A stretch of 64,000 nt of DNA from Pseudomonas vancouverensis (GCF_004348895.1 NZ_RRZK01000027.1:84907-148906), one strand, 5' to 3'; positions 16,249-25,105 are shown, counted from the stretch's first letter. Numbers and translations: made by a program. Notes: generated from the letters alone by a model not told the origin.

Positions 16249-18600
16249 TCATTTCAGATCAATCACGACCTTGGCGATGTCACCTTCGAACTTGAACGGC
16301 GGCTTGTAGGTATTGGATACCGGTTGCCCGCTGTCCTCGCCGATACCAAAGGTATCGATACCAAAACGCCCGGCGACTGTCTTGTCGACGCGACCTTCGG
16401 CGACTTGCTTGCCATCGACGAGGATTTTCGCCGTGCCGCCTTTGCCTGGACCCTGGCCGTCGTAGGCGAAGTCCAGCACCACTGTACTTTTGCCTTTGGG
16501 CACGGTCTGGTCGGCTGCCACCACGTAGCGATGCTCTTCGAACCAGTTGTAGTGGAACACCGGCTTGCCTTTGTCGAGGTACAGCGACATGCCGGCCGAT
16601 ACACCGCCGATCGCCATGATCACACCGCTGTCCTGGTCACTGTGGGTGTCGATTTCAGCGGTCAGTGTCCAGGAACGGTTTTTCATGTTCGGTGCAGCAG
16701 ATTCGGCCAGCCGCGTGGCACCTGCGTAGTAGGTATATTGCTTGGCATCGGGCTGCGATCCCGGTACGCCAGGCTTGGGCACCCGCAAGCGTGCTGCACC
16801 GCGGTCATCCAGGGGATAGACGTTGTATTGAGTGGCCTGCTGATCGAATTTTGCCTTCATCTCCTGGAGTTTTTCCGGCATTTTCGCAGCCAGGTCATTG
16901 GACTCACTGAAGTCCTTGTCGAGGTTGTACAACTCCCACTTGTCTTCATCCCATTTGCCCGGTGCCAGGTCCTGGCGCCAAGGCAGGGTGTGCTGGGCAT
17001 CGGCTTTCCAGCCGTTGTCATAGATGGAGCGGTTGGACAGCACTTCGAAATACTGCTCGGAGCGCGGTGACGGTGCCTTGGCATCGTTGAACACAGAAAG
17101 AAAGGAAGCCCCGGCCAGCGGCTTTTGCTGGACGCCGTTGACGCTGACCGGCATTGGCAGATGCGCCGCCTCGAGAATGGTTGGCACGACATCCACCAGG
17201 TGCAGGAACTGATCCCGGGGTTTGGGATCTGGCTTGATCTTCGCCGGCCACGACACCACCATCGGATTGCGTGTGCCGCCCAGGTGCGAGGCGACCTGCT
17301 TCACCCACTGGAACGGCGTATTGCCTGCCCAGGCCCAGCCGACTGGGTAATGCGCTTCGGTGGTCGGTCCGCCGATTTCGTCGTAGTACTTGAGCGTGTC
17401 CTCGATCGTGCTTTTCTCGCCATTGAGCGACTTGATCTCGTTGATCGTGCCATCCGGCCCGCCCTCGGCCGAAGCACCGTTGTCGCCGACCATGTACATG
17501 ACGATGGTGTTTTCGGCACCGGGCAGGGTCTTGACGGCATCCAGCAGGCGGCCGATCTCGTGATCGGTGAACGCAAAGTAACCGGCAAAGTTTTCCATCA
17601 GGCGGGTGTAGAGTTTTTTCTGGTCGGCGGACAAGGTGTCCCAGGCCGGTACCCAATCGGGCCTCGGTGTGAGCTTGGTATCGGGGGGGATGATGCCCAT
17701 CTCCAGCTGGCGCTTGTAAACCATCTCGCGGTACTTCTCCCAGCCCATGTCGAACTTGCCCTTGAACTGGTCTCGCCACTCCTTGGCGACCTGATGCGGT
17801 GCATGCATCGCACCCGGCGCGAAGTACATGAAGTAGGGTTTGTTGGGCGCCACGCTCTTGGTGTAGCGCAGTCGGGAAATGGCCCGGTCGGTCATGTCCG
17901 TCATCAAGTGGTAGCCCTGCTCAGGCTGGGTCGCCGGCTCCACGGCCGTGGTGTTTTCAAACAGCACCGGATAGTACTGGTTGGTTTCCCCGGCATTGAA
18001 ACCGTAGAAGTATTCGAAGCCCATGCCCGTTGGCCAGCGATCGAAAGGACCGGCCGCCGAGGACTCCCAGTCCGGCGTGTTGTGGTTCTTGCCGAACCAC
18101 GAGGTGCTGTAGCCGTTGTCCTTGAGGATCTCGCCGATGGTCGCGGTATCGCGCTGAATCATCGTGCTGTAGTTGGGCAGGCCGGTGGCCCACTCCATCA
18201 GGAAGCCGTTGCCGGCGTCGTGGTGATTACGACCAGTGAGCAGTGCTGCACGTGAAGGGCCGCAGATGCCGGTGGTGTGGAAGCGATTGAACTTCAAGCC
18301 CTCGGAGGCCAGCTTGTCCAGGTTGGGTGTCGGGATCAGCCCACCAAAGGTACTGCTCTGACCGAAGCCGACGTCATCGAGCAGGATGATCAGCACATTG
18401 GGTGCATCGGCCGGGGCGGTCGGTACCTGCTGCCAGGCTTCTTTGGATTGGGTGTAGTCCTTGCCGATCTTGCCCTCGAAAGGCGACAGCGGAATGGGCA
18501 GGACGCTGCGGTCAGGCCAACTGGCAGACGTATCAGCCGCCGTCGCGAAATGCGGCAGGGCGCCAAGCGAGATCAAAATCAGCAATGAACGAGACTTCAT
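16249..18600 (-). CDS. Exported arylsulfatase, Cys-type
   Basis: A 783-residue sulfatase of the alkaline-phosphatase superfamily that releases sulfate from aryl or other sulfate esters. The signal peptide (MKSRSLLILISLG..ATA-ADT) ends near residue 21. Metal ligands D75-D76 lie in LIILLDDVGFG, and the formylglycine site is C113 in ICGPSRAALLTGR, the Cys form needing FGE. The C-terminal about 200 residues form a beta-rich concanavalin-like extension. The start at 18600 gives a clean signal peptide; the frame is open to 18840 but that part lacks one. It shares an operon with the membrane-anchored FGE, suggesting periplasmic activation. The 292-base gap to the divergent 18893 gene holds both promoters. 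Confidence 0.92.
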   Translation of the reverse strand: MKSRSLLILISLGALPHFATAADTSASWPDRSVLPIPLSPFEGKIGKDYTQSKEAWQQVPTAPADAPNVLIILLDDVGFGQSSTFGGLIPTPNLDKLASEGLKFNRFHTTGICGPSRAALLTGRNHHDAGNGFLMEWATGLPNYSTMIQRDTATIGEILKDNGYSTSWFGKNHNTPDWESSAAGPFDRWPTGMGFEYFYGFNAGETNQYYPVLFENTTAVEPATQPEQGYHLMTDMTDRAISRLRYTKSVAPNKPYFMYFAPGAMHAPHQVAKEWRDQFKGKFDMGWEKYREMVYKRQLEMGIIPPDTKLTPRPDWVPAWDTLSADQKKLYTRLMENFAGYFAFTDHEIGRLLDAVKTLPGAENTIVMYMVGDNGASAEGGPDGTINEIKSLNGEKSTIEDTLKYYDEIGGPTTEAHYPVGWAWAGNTPFQWVKQVASHLGGTRNPMVVSWPAKIKPDPKPRDQFLHLVDVVPTILEAAHLPMPVSVNGVQQKPLAGASFLSVFNDAKAPSPRSEQYFEVLSNRSIYDNGWKADAQHTLPWRQDLAPGKWDEDKWELYNLDKDFSESNDLAAKMPEKLQEMKAKFDQQATQYNVYPLDDRGAARLRVPKPGVPGSQPDAKQYTYYAGATRLAESAAPNMKNRSWTLTAEIDTHSDQDSGVIMAIGGVSAGMSLYLDKGKPVFHYNWFEEHRYVVAADQTVPKGKSTVVLDFAYDGQGPGKGGTAKILVDGKQVAEGRVDKTVAGRFGIDTFGIGEDSGQPVSNTYKPPFKFEGDIAKVVIDLK

Positions 18601-18892
18601 CTGACAATGCTCCAGAGTCGATGCGCACGAATCGTCCGCAGTCCGTTGGGCTAGACACCTTTTGATTGCCAAAAAAGCATAGTGCGAAATCTGCAATTGT
18701 GTAGTGAGGTAACCATCGGGCAGGCACCTGCCTGTGTGACGGCTATGGGGCGATGAGACATGGCCGGTGGAATCGGCCAGACGCCATTGGCGACGAGAAA
18801 GCATCCTGAATGAATGCTCGTCGACTACGCTGACTGTCATTCATCAGAACGTTCATGCCCTGCCAATGCCCGGCTGGAGAGGAGAGATGACG

Positions 18893-19582
18893 ATGTTGAA
18901 GAAGGTGTTAGCACTGACGGCGCTGTTGATGGTCGTGCCATTCGCCAGCGCCCGCGATGACCTGATTGCCATTGATGTGCTCATCCAGCCAGACGCGAAA
19001 ATGGTCGATGAGGCTGGAAAATGGAATGGCATGATGCGCGAACAGATTCCGGACGGTTTCGAACTGGATGCGGAACACGCCCCACACATCACCTTGCTCC
19101 AGCTGTACGTTGCGCAAGCTGACCTGCCGAAGGTCATGGCGGCAGTCGAGAAGGCGAAGTCCGGGTACGACCTCGGCAGCCTCGAAATGACTGCGACCGG
19201 GCTGTATCACATTGCCAATGGCAAGGTAGGTCTGGCCGGAATCGTCATCAAACCCACCGAACAGTTGCAGGTGTTGCAGCAGGCCATGATCGACGCCGCA
19301 GGCCAGTACGCGGTCAAGGGCGGTGATGCGTCGGCCTTCGTTCCCGACAAATCCGGCGCTGCCTTTCCCCCTGCCCTGTTCGAGTACGTCGACACCTTCA
19401 TCCCTAAACAGACCGGTACCCAGTACAACCCGCACGTGACAATCGGCGTTGCGCCGCTCGACTGGCTCAAGGCACTGGAGGCCAAGCCCTTCGAAGCGTT
19501 CACCTTCGGTGCCAGGCGTATCGCGATCTATCAGCTGGGCAATTACGGCACGGCGTCAAAGCGCCTGGATAGCGGCCAATGA
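18893..19582 (+). CDS. Exported 2H-phosphoesterase-like protein
   Basis: A 229-residue protein with a clear signal peptide (MLKKVLALTALLMVVPFASA). The mature part has two H-x-[TS]-hydrophobic motifs, H65 in APHITLLQ and H181 in NPHVTIGV, the signature of the 2H phosphoesterase/RNA-ligase superfamily, whose members hydrolyse cyclic or linear 2',5' or 2',3' phosphate esters. AGGAG at 18880-18884 is eight bases from ATG 18893 but only two from ATG 18887, which decides the start. It is divergent from the arylsulfatase. Substrate and role are unknown; a periplasmic location is unusual for this superfamily. Confidence 0.7.
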   Translation: MLKKVLALTALLMVVPFASARDDLIAIDVLIQPDAKMVDEAGKWNGMMREQIPDGFELDAEHAPHITLLQLYVAQADLPKVMAAVEKAKSGYDLGSLEMTATGLYHIANGKVGLAGIVIKPTEQLQVLQQAMIDAAGQYAVKGGDASAFVPDKSGAAFPPALFEYVDTFIPKQTGTQYNPHVTIGVAPLDWLKALEAKPFEAFTFGARRIAIYQLGNYGTASKRLDSGQ

Positions 19583-19623
19583 ATGGTCGTACTTGCGATG
19601 AAAGAGGCCGCTTGGTTAGCGGC

Positions 19624-20226
19624 TCAGCCCATGCAGCCAGCGCCCTGCTGCCGAGCGATCAGCGCCTGGACCTCGGCGACTGAGTCCAGGACTCTCTGCG
19701 CCCAGCTCGCATCATCCGGACGCACCACAACAACGCGAAAACCGTGATCATGGCCTTCGCTCTTCACACCTTCGGAATCATCGACGTGCAAGTCGATGTC
19801 GAACGCCGGTGGAAGCTTCGAAGGCGCGTTGACCAGGCCTCGTTCCGTCAGGGCCTGGTTATGCCGGACACTGTTGACCACGCCGTCGACGTGGATTCCG
19901 TACAGCAGCAGCCAACGCCTGATGTAGGACGGTGTCCGCCCGGACGAGGTGTAGACCCAGATGCTGCAGCCCTGGCGGCGTAACTCGCGGGTCAGGGAAC
20001 GGGTGCCGATCCGCAGCGGTTCGCCCAGCCAGCGATGAACAAACTCCGGCACCGGGCTTTGCTCGACGTCGCTATGGTGTGGCAGGCAGGCCAGGGTGTC
20101 ATCGATATCAAACGAAATCCGAATGCGCTGACGCCTGAACAAGTAAGGCGCAAAGGCCGTCTTTACCGCCTGCCACAGCTGGCTGTTGATGACCCGGTAC
20201 TTCTCAAGCATTGGATAGGTATTCAT
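19624..20226 (-). CDS. HAD-superfamily hydrolase paired with a Fic-like protein
   Basis: A 200-residue HAD protein with motif I FDIDDTL (D40, D42), motif II around WVYTSSGR and a C-terminal acidic motif HVDDSEGVK. It probably hydrolyses a phosphoester. The ATG at 20226 overlaps the stop of the upstream Fic-like gene (TGATG), so the two are translationally coupled. Substrate unknown; removal or processing of a nucleotide or phosphate adduct made by the partner is a guess from the pairing. Confidence 0.75.
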   Translation of the reverse strand: MNTYPMLEKYRVINSQLWQAVKTAFAPYLFRRQRIRISFDIDDTLACLPHHSDVEQSPVPEFVHRWLGEPLRIGTRSLTRELRRQGCSIWVYTSSGRTPSYIRRWLLLYGIHVDGVVNSVRHNQALTERGLVNAPSKLPPAFDIDLHVDDSEGVKSEGHDHGFRVVVVRPDDASWAQRVLDSVAEVQALIARQQGAGCMG

Positions 20227-20924
20227 CAAGCACCCCCTTGATAGGCGGGGGCATGTTTTGCGCTCAGGAAAAACTTCTTCGGGTCCGGTGCCTGCTCTTC
20301 GAGGAAGGCGGCGTATTTTTTCTTGATCTTGGGCAATTCGAATAACGCCTTTACGCCATGCTTGGCGGAGTTGCGGATGACCGATGACGGATTGAAGTAA
20401 CCCTTGGCGTTGTCCAGGGTCAGCACGAAGGGAGGCAGCCCCGCGCGCATCAGCAGGTAACTGACGATGAGCGAACCACTGCGATTGTTGCCCTCAATGA
20501 ACAACTGCGGTTTGCTGAGAATCCGCACATAGACACCAGCCGCGCGCTTCCAGACTGACTCACTGCGATAGGCGGTGTACCAATTGAACAGATCCTTGAT
20601 TCCACCTTCCACGTTGTTGAAAAAGTGCGCTTCAGTGGCCGCCAGGTGTGGCGCAAATTCCTCTCGGCGTGCAGGGTCGCGCCCGCACAGAACGGTGGCA
20701 TTGATCTCCAGCATCAGGTTCAGTTGCTGCAAATCAAACAGGTCGACACCCCGTGCGACGTAGTCGTCGATCAGGGCGTAGCCCTCCAGCACATTCTTCA
20801 GCACTTCGTCGGTGAACGGGTCACGTGGCTCGGTGAAGTGCTCGCTGAGTTCAGCGAAGCGACTTTGCACCTCACGCAGTGCACGCTCAATCGCGGGCAA
20901 ATCAAGACGACGCGTTACAGACAT
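20226..20924 (-). CDS. Degenerate Fic-domain protein (catalytic His replaced by Gln)
   Basis: A 232-residue alpha-helical protein with a Fic core near residues 110-175. The canonical HPFxxGNGR motif is replaced by Q140-LFIEGNNR-148: the anion-binding EGNxR is kept but the catalytic His is Gln and GNG is GNN. Fic enzymes transfer AMP, phosphate or other nucleotide parts; this one should be altered or inactive in ordinary AMP transfer, and may act as a binding or demodifying protein. ATG 20924 has AAGG at the right distance; the in-frame TTG at 20930 is rejected. It lies 94 bases after pstB on the same strand and overlaps the HAD gene. Confidence 0.65.
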   Translation of the reverse strand: MSVTRRLDLPAIERALREVQSRFAELSEHFTEPRDPFTDEVLKNVLEGYALIDDYVARGVDLFDLQQLNLMLEINATVLCGRDPARREEFAPHLAATEAHFFNNVEGGIKDLFNWYTAYRSESVWKRAAGVYVRILSKPQLFIEGNNRSGSLIVSYLLMRAGLPPFVLTLDNAKGYFNPSSVIRNSAKHGVKALFELPKIKKKYAAFLEEQAPDPKKFFLSAKHAPAYQGGA

Positions 20925-20977
20925 TGGCAACCTTGAACAAAGAAGTGTGAACCGAAGACAAATCTACGCAGGCCAGA

Positions 20978-21004
20978 ACCGTACGGCCGTTGACGGCATA
21001 CGGT
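20978..21004 (-). terminator. Imperfect hairpin between pstB and the Fic-like gene
   Basis: ACCGTA..GGCCG and CGGC..ATACGGT arms pair with a 4-nt loop and a bulge, just after the pstB stop. There is no T-run, so it may only attenuate read-through from pst into the Fic/HAD pair, or protect the pst mRNA 3' end. Confidence 0.4.
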
Positions 21005-21018
21005 CCTGGACAGATGAC

Positions 21019-21837
21019 TTAGCTGAACTTGCCGCTGATGTAATCCTCGGTCATCTGTTCACGTGGGCTGTCGAAAATCTGCGCGGTTGGGCCCATCTCG
21101 ACCAGATAGCCAGTGCGGGTTCCCTGGGAAATATCCACCGAGAAGAAGGCCGTCGTGTCGGCGACACGGATGGCCTGTTGCATGTTGTGGGTAACCAGGG
21201 CGATGGTGTAGTCCTTCTTCAACTCGACCATCAGTTCCTCGACACGGCGCGTGGCAATCGGGTCGAGCGCCGAGCACGGTTCATCCAGCAGCAGGACTTC
21301 CGGTTCAGTGGCGATGGCGCGAGCGATACACAGGCGCTGCTGTTGGCCACCGGAAAGGGACAGGCCGCTGACCTTGAGCTTGTCCTTGACTTCATCCCAC
21401 AGCGCAGCGCCTTGCAGGGCGTGCTTTACACGGTCCCCCAGATCGCCCTTGTAGCGATTCAGGCGCAGGCCAAAAGCGACGTTGTCGAAGATGCTCATCG
21501 AGAACGGGTTTGGCTGTTGAAACACCATGCCGATATAGCGACGCACGACGACCGGGTCCACGCCCTTGCCATAGACGTCTTGCCCGAGGAAGTGCACGTG
21601 GCCTTCGAAGCGGAACCCTCTCACCAGGTCATTCATCCGGTTCAGGCTGCGCAGCACAGTGCTCTTGCCACAGCCGGAAGGACCGATGAATCCGGTGATC
21701 TTGTTTTTTTCAATCGGCACATGGCTGTCACGCACCGCCATGAAGTTGCCATAGAAAATCTTGTCCAGCTTGCAGTCCATGACCACTTCAGTCTTGGTGT
21801 CAACGGGCGCGACTTTTTGCGCAGATGCTGTGTTCAC
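21019..21837 (-). CDS. pstB: Phosphate ABC transporter ATPase PstB
   Basis: A 272-residue ATPase with the PstB hallmarks: Walker A GPSGCGKSTVLRSLNRMND, the FQQPNPFSMSIFDNV Q-loop region, signature LSGGQQQRLCIARA and Walker B VLLLDEPCSALDP. The start is GTG at 21837, with GGGAG ten bases upstream; ATG 21780 is a possible shorter start but would remove the first beta strand region. It is the last pst gene; phoU, normally next, is absent and a Fic/HAD pair follows instead. Confidence 0.95.
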   Translation of the reverse strand: MNTASAQKVAPVDTKTEVVMDCKLDKIFYGNFMAVRDSHVPIEKNKITGFIGPSGCGKSTVLRSLNRMNDLVRGFRFEGHVHFLGQDVYGKGVDPVVVRRYIGMVFQQPNPFSMSIFDNVAFGLRLNRYKGDLGDRVKHALQGAALWDEVKDKLKVSGLSLSGGQQQRLCIARAIATEPEVLLLDEPCSALDPIATRRVEELMVELKKDYTIALVTHNMQQAIRVADTTAFFSVDISQGTRTGYLVEMGPTAQIFDSPREQMTEDYISGKFS

Positions 21838-21856
21838 GATTCAGATGCTCCCGCTC

Positions 21857-22753
21857 TCAATACCTTGGCTTGCCGAAAATACGGCTGACGACATTCACGA
21901 CCAGCACGATCATCACCAGCACCAGCGACGCCGCCCATGCGAGTTCAAGCTGGTTGTCGAAGGGCATGCCGGAAAAGTTGTAGATCAACACGGAAAGCGA
22001 GGCTGTCGGGTTCATCAGCGACAGGCTGCCATCGTGGTAGATCCAATAGTTGCTGAACAGCGCGGTAAACAGTAACGGTGCGGTTTCGCCCGCTGCGCGC
22101 GCCACGGCCAACATGACCCCGGTCAGGATCGCCGGCATGCCGGTCGGCAGGACGATTTTCCAGATCACTTGCGAGCGCGTGCAGCCCATGCCGTAGGCGG
22201 CATCCTTCATGATCTTGGGCACCATCTTCATCGACTCTTCAGCCGTCAGCACGACGATCGGCAGCATCAGCACCGCCAAGGCCACGCCACCTGCTGGTGC
22301 CGAGTAGGTGCCGGTGGTCACCACGACCAGGGCGTAGGCAAAAACACCCGCCAGAATCGAAGGCAACCCGGTCAGCATCTTGGCGGCAAAGCGCGCGCCG
22401 CTCGCCAGTTTGCTGTCAGGCCCAAGCTCCGCGAGAAAGACCGCAGCCATGATGCCAACCGGCACCGCGATGGCGGCCGCGATACCGACCATGACGAAGG
22501 TACCTGCCATGGCGTTGCCGAAACCACCGCCCGTCTCGAAGCCGGTCGGCGGCAATTCAGTGAACACCTCCAGGCTGAGGCGAGCACCACCGCGCGTGAT
22601 CAACATGTAGAGCACGGAAAACAGCGGCACACTGGCCAGCACCGCAAGCAGCCAGACCAACGTGGTCAGCACCAGGCTGCGCAGGGCGCGACCTTCGAAC
22701 CGGCGTTGCAGGCTTGGCAAGGCAGATACAGCGGGAGTGAGGTCAGTCATCAT
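21857..22753 (-). CDS. pstA: Phosphate ABC transporter permease PstA
   Basis: A 298-residue inner-membrane protein with about six hydrophobic helices and the Pst permease pattern (TGLPSILAGVFAYAL; AYGMGCTRSQVIWKIVLP; ARAAGETAPLLFTA). The start overlaps the pstC stop (ATGA). It is about the E. coli length and much shorter than the primary Pseudomonas PstA, which marks this as a compact second Pst system. Confidence 0.94.
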   Translation of the reverse strand: MMTDLTPAVSALPSLQRRFEGRALRSLVLTTLVWLLAVLASVPLFSVLYMLITRGGARLSLEVFTELPPTGFETGGGFGNAMAGTFVMVGIAAAIAVPVGIMAAVFLAELGPDSKLASGARFAAKMLTGLPSILAGVFAYALVVVTTGTYSAPAGGVALAVLMLPIVVLTAEESMKMVPKIMKDAAYGMGCTRSQVIWKIVLPTGMPAILTGVMLAVARAAGETAPLLFTALFSNYWIYHDGSLSLMNPTASLSVLIYNFSGMPFDNQLELAWAASLVLVMIVLVVNVVSRIFGKPRY

Positions 22754-23715
22754 TTAGTCTCCCGCTGGGCGTAGAGCATGATCATGGAACCGATGACATT
22801 CACGATCAGGGTGATGAACATCAGCACCAGTGCGGCATACATCAAGACTTCGACTTCGTTGGGCCCGGCCTCGGGAAAGTTCAGCGCCAGCAAAGCGGCC
22901 AGCGTGTTGGCCGGGGCAAACAGAGAAAGGGATATGTTGTTCGCATTGCCTACCAGCATCGCCAGGGCCATGGTTTCACCCAGTGCCCGACCCAGCCCCA
23001 GCACCAGCGAGCCGAAGATGCCGGTGGCGGCAGATGGCACCATCACCTTGAGAATCGCTTCCCAGTGGGTAGTACCCATGCCATAGGCGGCTTGCTTGGT
23101 TTTCATGGGGACGCCCGTGAGCGCATCCTGGGAAACGGCGGCGATGGTGGGCAGAATCATGATGGCGAGTACCAGTGCTGCAGGCAGCAAGCCTGGTCCG
23201 CTCAACGATGTGCTGAAAAAAGGTATCCAGCCGAGCTCGGTATTCAACCACGCGGTCAGCGGCCGAATGGCCGGGATCACCACATAGATCCCCCACAGAC
23301 CGTAGACGACGCTGGGAATGGCGGCGAGCAATTCGACGATGGTACGGAAGATGGCCGCGAGCTTGGCGGGCAGAAAATCCTGGGTCAGAAAAATCGCCAT
23401 GCTGACGCCGAAAACACCTGCGATCAGCAAAGCGATGAATGCGCTGTAAAGCGTGCCCCAGATGGCGGGCAGAATACCGTACTTGCCCTGATTGACGTCC
23501 CAGACGGAACCCAGGAGCACGTCCAGGCCATGCTTTTCCATGCCTGGCACGGCCTTGCGGCCGACCTCGAATACGAGGGCAAATACCAACACCAGGATTA
23601 GCACCACCCCCACGCGCGCGATCGCACGGAAAGTGCGATCCACCAGGAAATCCTTCGCGGAAGGCGGTTGGCAGGCAGAGTCCGGATTAACCGGTACGAC
23701 AAAAGGTTGGGTCAT
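22750..23715 (-). CDS. pstC: Phosphate ABC transporter permease PstC
   Basis: A 321-residue permease with ELLAAIPSVVYGLWGIYVV, AAYGMGTTHWEAILKVMVP and GLGRALGETMALAM, all PstC-like. The primary Pseudomonas PstC carries a large extra domain, absent here. It overlaps pstA by 4 bases and follows pstS by 74. Confidence 0.94.
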   Translation of the reverse strand: MTQPFVVPVNPDSACQPPSAKDFLVDRTFRAIARVGVVLILVLVFALVFEVGRKAVPGMEKHGLDVLLGSVWDVNQGKYGILPAIWGTLYSAFIALLIAGVFGVSMAIFLTQDFLPAKLAAIFRTIVELLAAIPSVVYGLWGIYVVIPAIRPLTAWLNTELGWIPFFSTSLSGPGLLPAALVLAIMILPTIAAVSQDALTGVPMKTKQAAYGMGTTHWEAILKVMVPSAATGIFGSLVLGLGRALGETMALAMLVGNANNISLSLFAPANTLAALLALNFPEAGPNEVEVLMYAALVLMFITLIVNVIGSMIMLYAQRETK

Positions 23716-23789
23716 GGGTGAATTCCGGAACAGGTGAAAATCTCATTCGGCGTGCCTGGCAGCACACGCCGAATGAAGACTCGCGAGCG

Positions 23790-24821
23790 TTACTGGATGT
23801 TGGCAGAAGCTTTGCGAACCTGATCGACGACCGATTGCGGGAGCGGGATGTAACCCATCGAGTCGGCGATTTTCTGCCCTTCGGTCAGGCTGTACTCGAC
23901 CATTTCACGCATGGCCTTGGCCTTGGCCGGATTCTCGTTGTGCTTGCGGAAGATCATCCAGGTGTAGGAAGTGATCGGGTAGGACTTGGCGCCGTCCGGA
24001 TCAGGCAACCAGGCCACCAGGTTTTCCGGGAAGGTCACCGCCGCCAGAGCCTCGGCACCGCTTTCCGCGTTAGGCACAACGTACTGGCCGGCCTTGTTCT
24101 GCAACTGGGCAAAATCGACCTTGGCCAGCTTGGCGAAGCCGTATTCGATGTAGCCAATGGCACCAGGGGTCTGGCGTACGGTCGCGGTCACGCCGTCGTT
24201 TTTAGGCGACTTGATGAACTTGTCGCTGGCAGGCCAGTTGACGGTGTTGCCTTCGCCCAGCGCTGTCTTGAACTCGGTATTGATGGTCGACATGTGCTTG
24301 GTGAACACCGCGGTGGTACCGCTGGAGTCTGCACGCACGACCACCGTGATCGGCAATGCCGGCAGTTTCAGTTCCGGGTTGGCTGCGACGATCTGCGGAT
24401 CGTTCCACTGGGTGATCTTGCCCAGGAAAATGTTGGAGTAAACATCGCGTGGCAGCTTGAGCCCTTTAGGGCTGCCTGGCAGGTTATAGGCCAGCACGAT
24501 TTCCCCTGCGGTCATCGGCAGCAGCTGCACGCCTTCGGCAACCTTGGCAATGTCTTCGTCTTTCATTGCCGAGTCACTGGCTGCGAAATCAACGGTTTTG
24601 TTCAGGAAATCCTGTACGCCCGCACCACTGCCCTTGGACTGGTAGTCCACGGTGACGCCAGCGGTTTTTTTGCTGAAATCCTTGAACCAGGTGAGGTAGA
24701 TCGGAGCAGGAAAACTGGCGCCAGAACCTGTCAGGCGGACGCTTTCTTCAGCAAAAGATACAGAGGTGGCGCAGAGAGAAAACGTTACGGCGAGCGCGGC
24801 GGACTTCACAAAACTTTTCAT
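23790..24821 (-). CDS. pstS: Periplasmic phosphate-binding protein PstS
   Basis: A 343-residue binding protein with a signal peptide ending at SVSFA-EES (about residue 25) and the phosphate-site segments LTGSGASFPAPIY, SKGSGAGVQDF, DFAASDSAM and RADSSGTTAVF. ATG 24821 is chosen because AAGGA directly abuts ATG 24830 but is nine bases from 24821. A Pho box lies 49 bases upstream. It delivers phosphate to PstCAB. Confidence 0.95.
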   Translation of the reverse strand: MKSFVKSAALAVTFSLCATSVSFAEESVRLTGSGASFPAPIYLTWFKDFSKKTAGVTVDYQSKGSGAGVQDFLNKTVDFAASDSAMKDEDIAKVAEGVQLLPMTAGEIVLAYNLPGSPKGLKLPRDVYSNIFLGKITQWNDPQIVAANPELKLPALPITVVVRADSSGTTAVFTKHMSTINTEFKTALGEGNTVNWPASDKFIKSPKNDGVTATVRQTPGAIGYIEYGFAKLAKVDFAQLQNKAGQYVVPNAESGAEALAAVTFPENLVAWLPDPDGAKSYPITSYTWMIFRKHNENPAKAKAMREMVEYSLTEGQKIADSMGYIPLPQSVVDQVRKASANIQ

Positions 24822-24869
24822 TGACGGCATTCCTTTTGATAACGGCCTACCGAACTTTGAACGAGTTTT

Positions 24870-24887
24870 ATGAAAGATTTATGACAC
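24870..24887 (-). promoter_or_regulatory. Pho box (PhoB operator) upstream of pstS
   Basis: Read on the minus strand, GTGTCATAAATCTTTCAT matches the enterobacterial consensus CTGTCAT-A-A/T-A-A/T-CTGTCAT at 16 of 18 positions. A third, weaker repeat (CTCGTTC) follows at the same 11-base period. PhoB bound here should activate pstSCAB under phosphate limitation. Confidence 0.85.
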
Positions 24888-24970
24888 CGCAATGGCAAGA
24901 GGCTACGTCGCTGGCTCGTCTGGCCGCTTTTCCAGGGTTTCTTCGACGCGTACGACCCTTTTCGATTTTT

Positions 24971-24998
24971 TTTATACGAGCAGGTCCGGTCAGGTCAA
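24971..24998 (-). promoter_or_regulatory. Sigma-70-type promoter upstream of the Pho box
   Basis: On the minus strand TTGACC (24998-24993) and TATAAA (24976-24971) are separated by 16 bases, a near-consensus housekeeping promoter. It reads toward pstS, with the start codon about 145 bases downstream, and could give basal expression in addition to the PhoB-dependent promoter. Confidence 0.6.
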
Positions 24999-25050
24999 CA
25001 GCCAACGGGAGGGTGCTATTACGCGTGCAACGATCAAACCGGAATACTCA

Positions 25051-25100
25051 CGCGAGAAACCCTTCCTGGGCCTGAGCATAGGAAGGGTTTTCGGTTCGCG
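25051..25100 (-). terminator. Long stem-loop terminator after the EGKCG/EF-hand gene
   Basis: A perfect 11-bp stem (25057-25067 with 25080-25090) is extended by an outer cgcga/tcgcg pairing. It starts just beyond the stop of the gene ending at 25106, and a short T/C-rich run follows on the minus strand. It separates that gene from pstS. Confidence 0.75.
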
Positions 25101-25105
25101 CCAGA

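Noticed and set aside
18601..18840. Upstream extension of the arylsulfatase frame by 80 codons
   Set aside because: It would bury the signal peptide; the ATG at 18600 begins a typical one.
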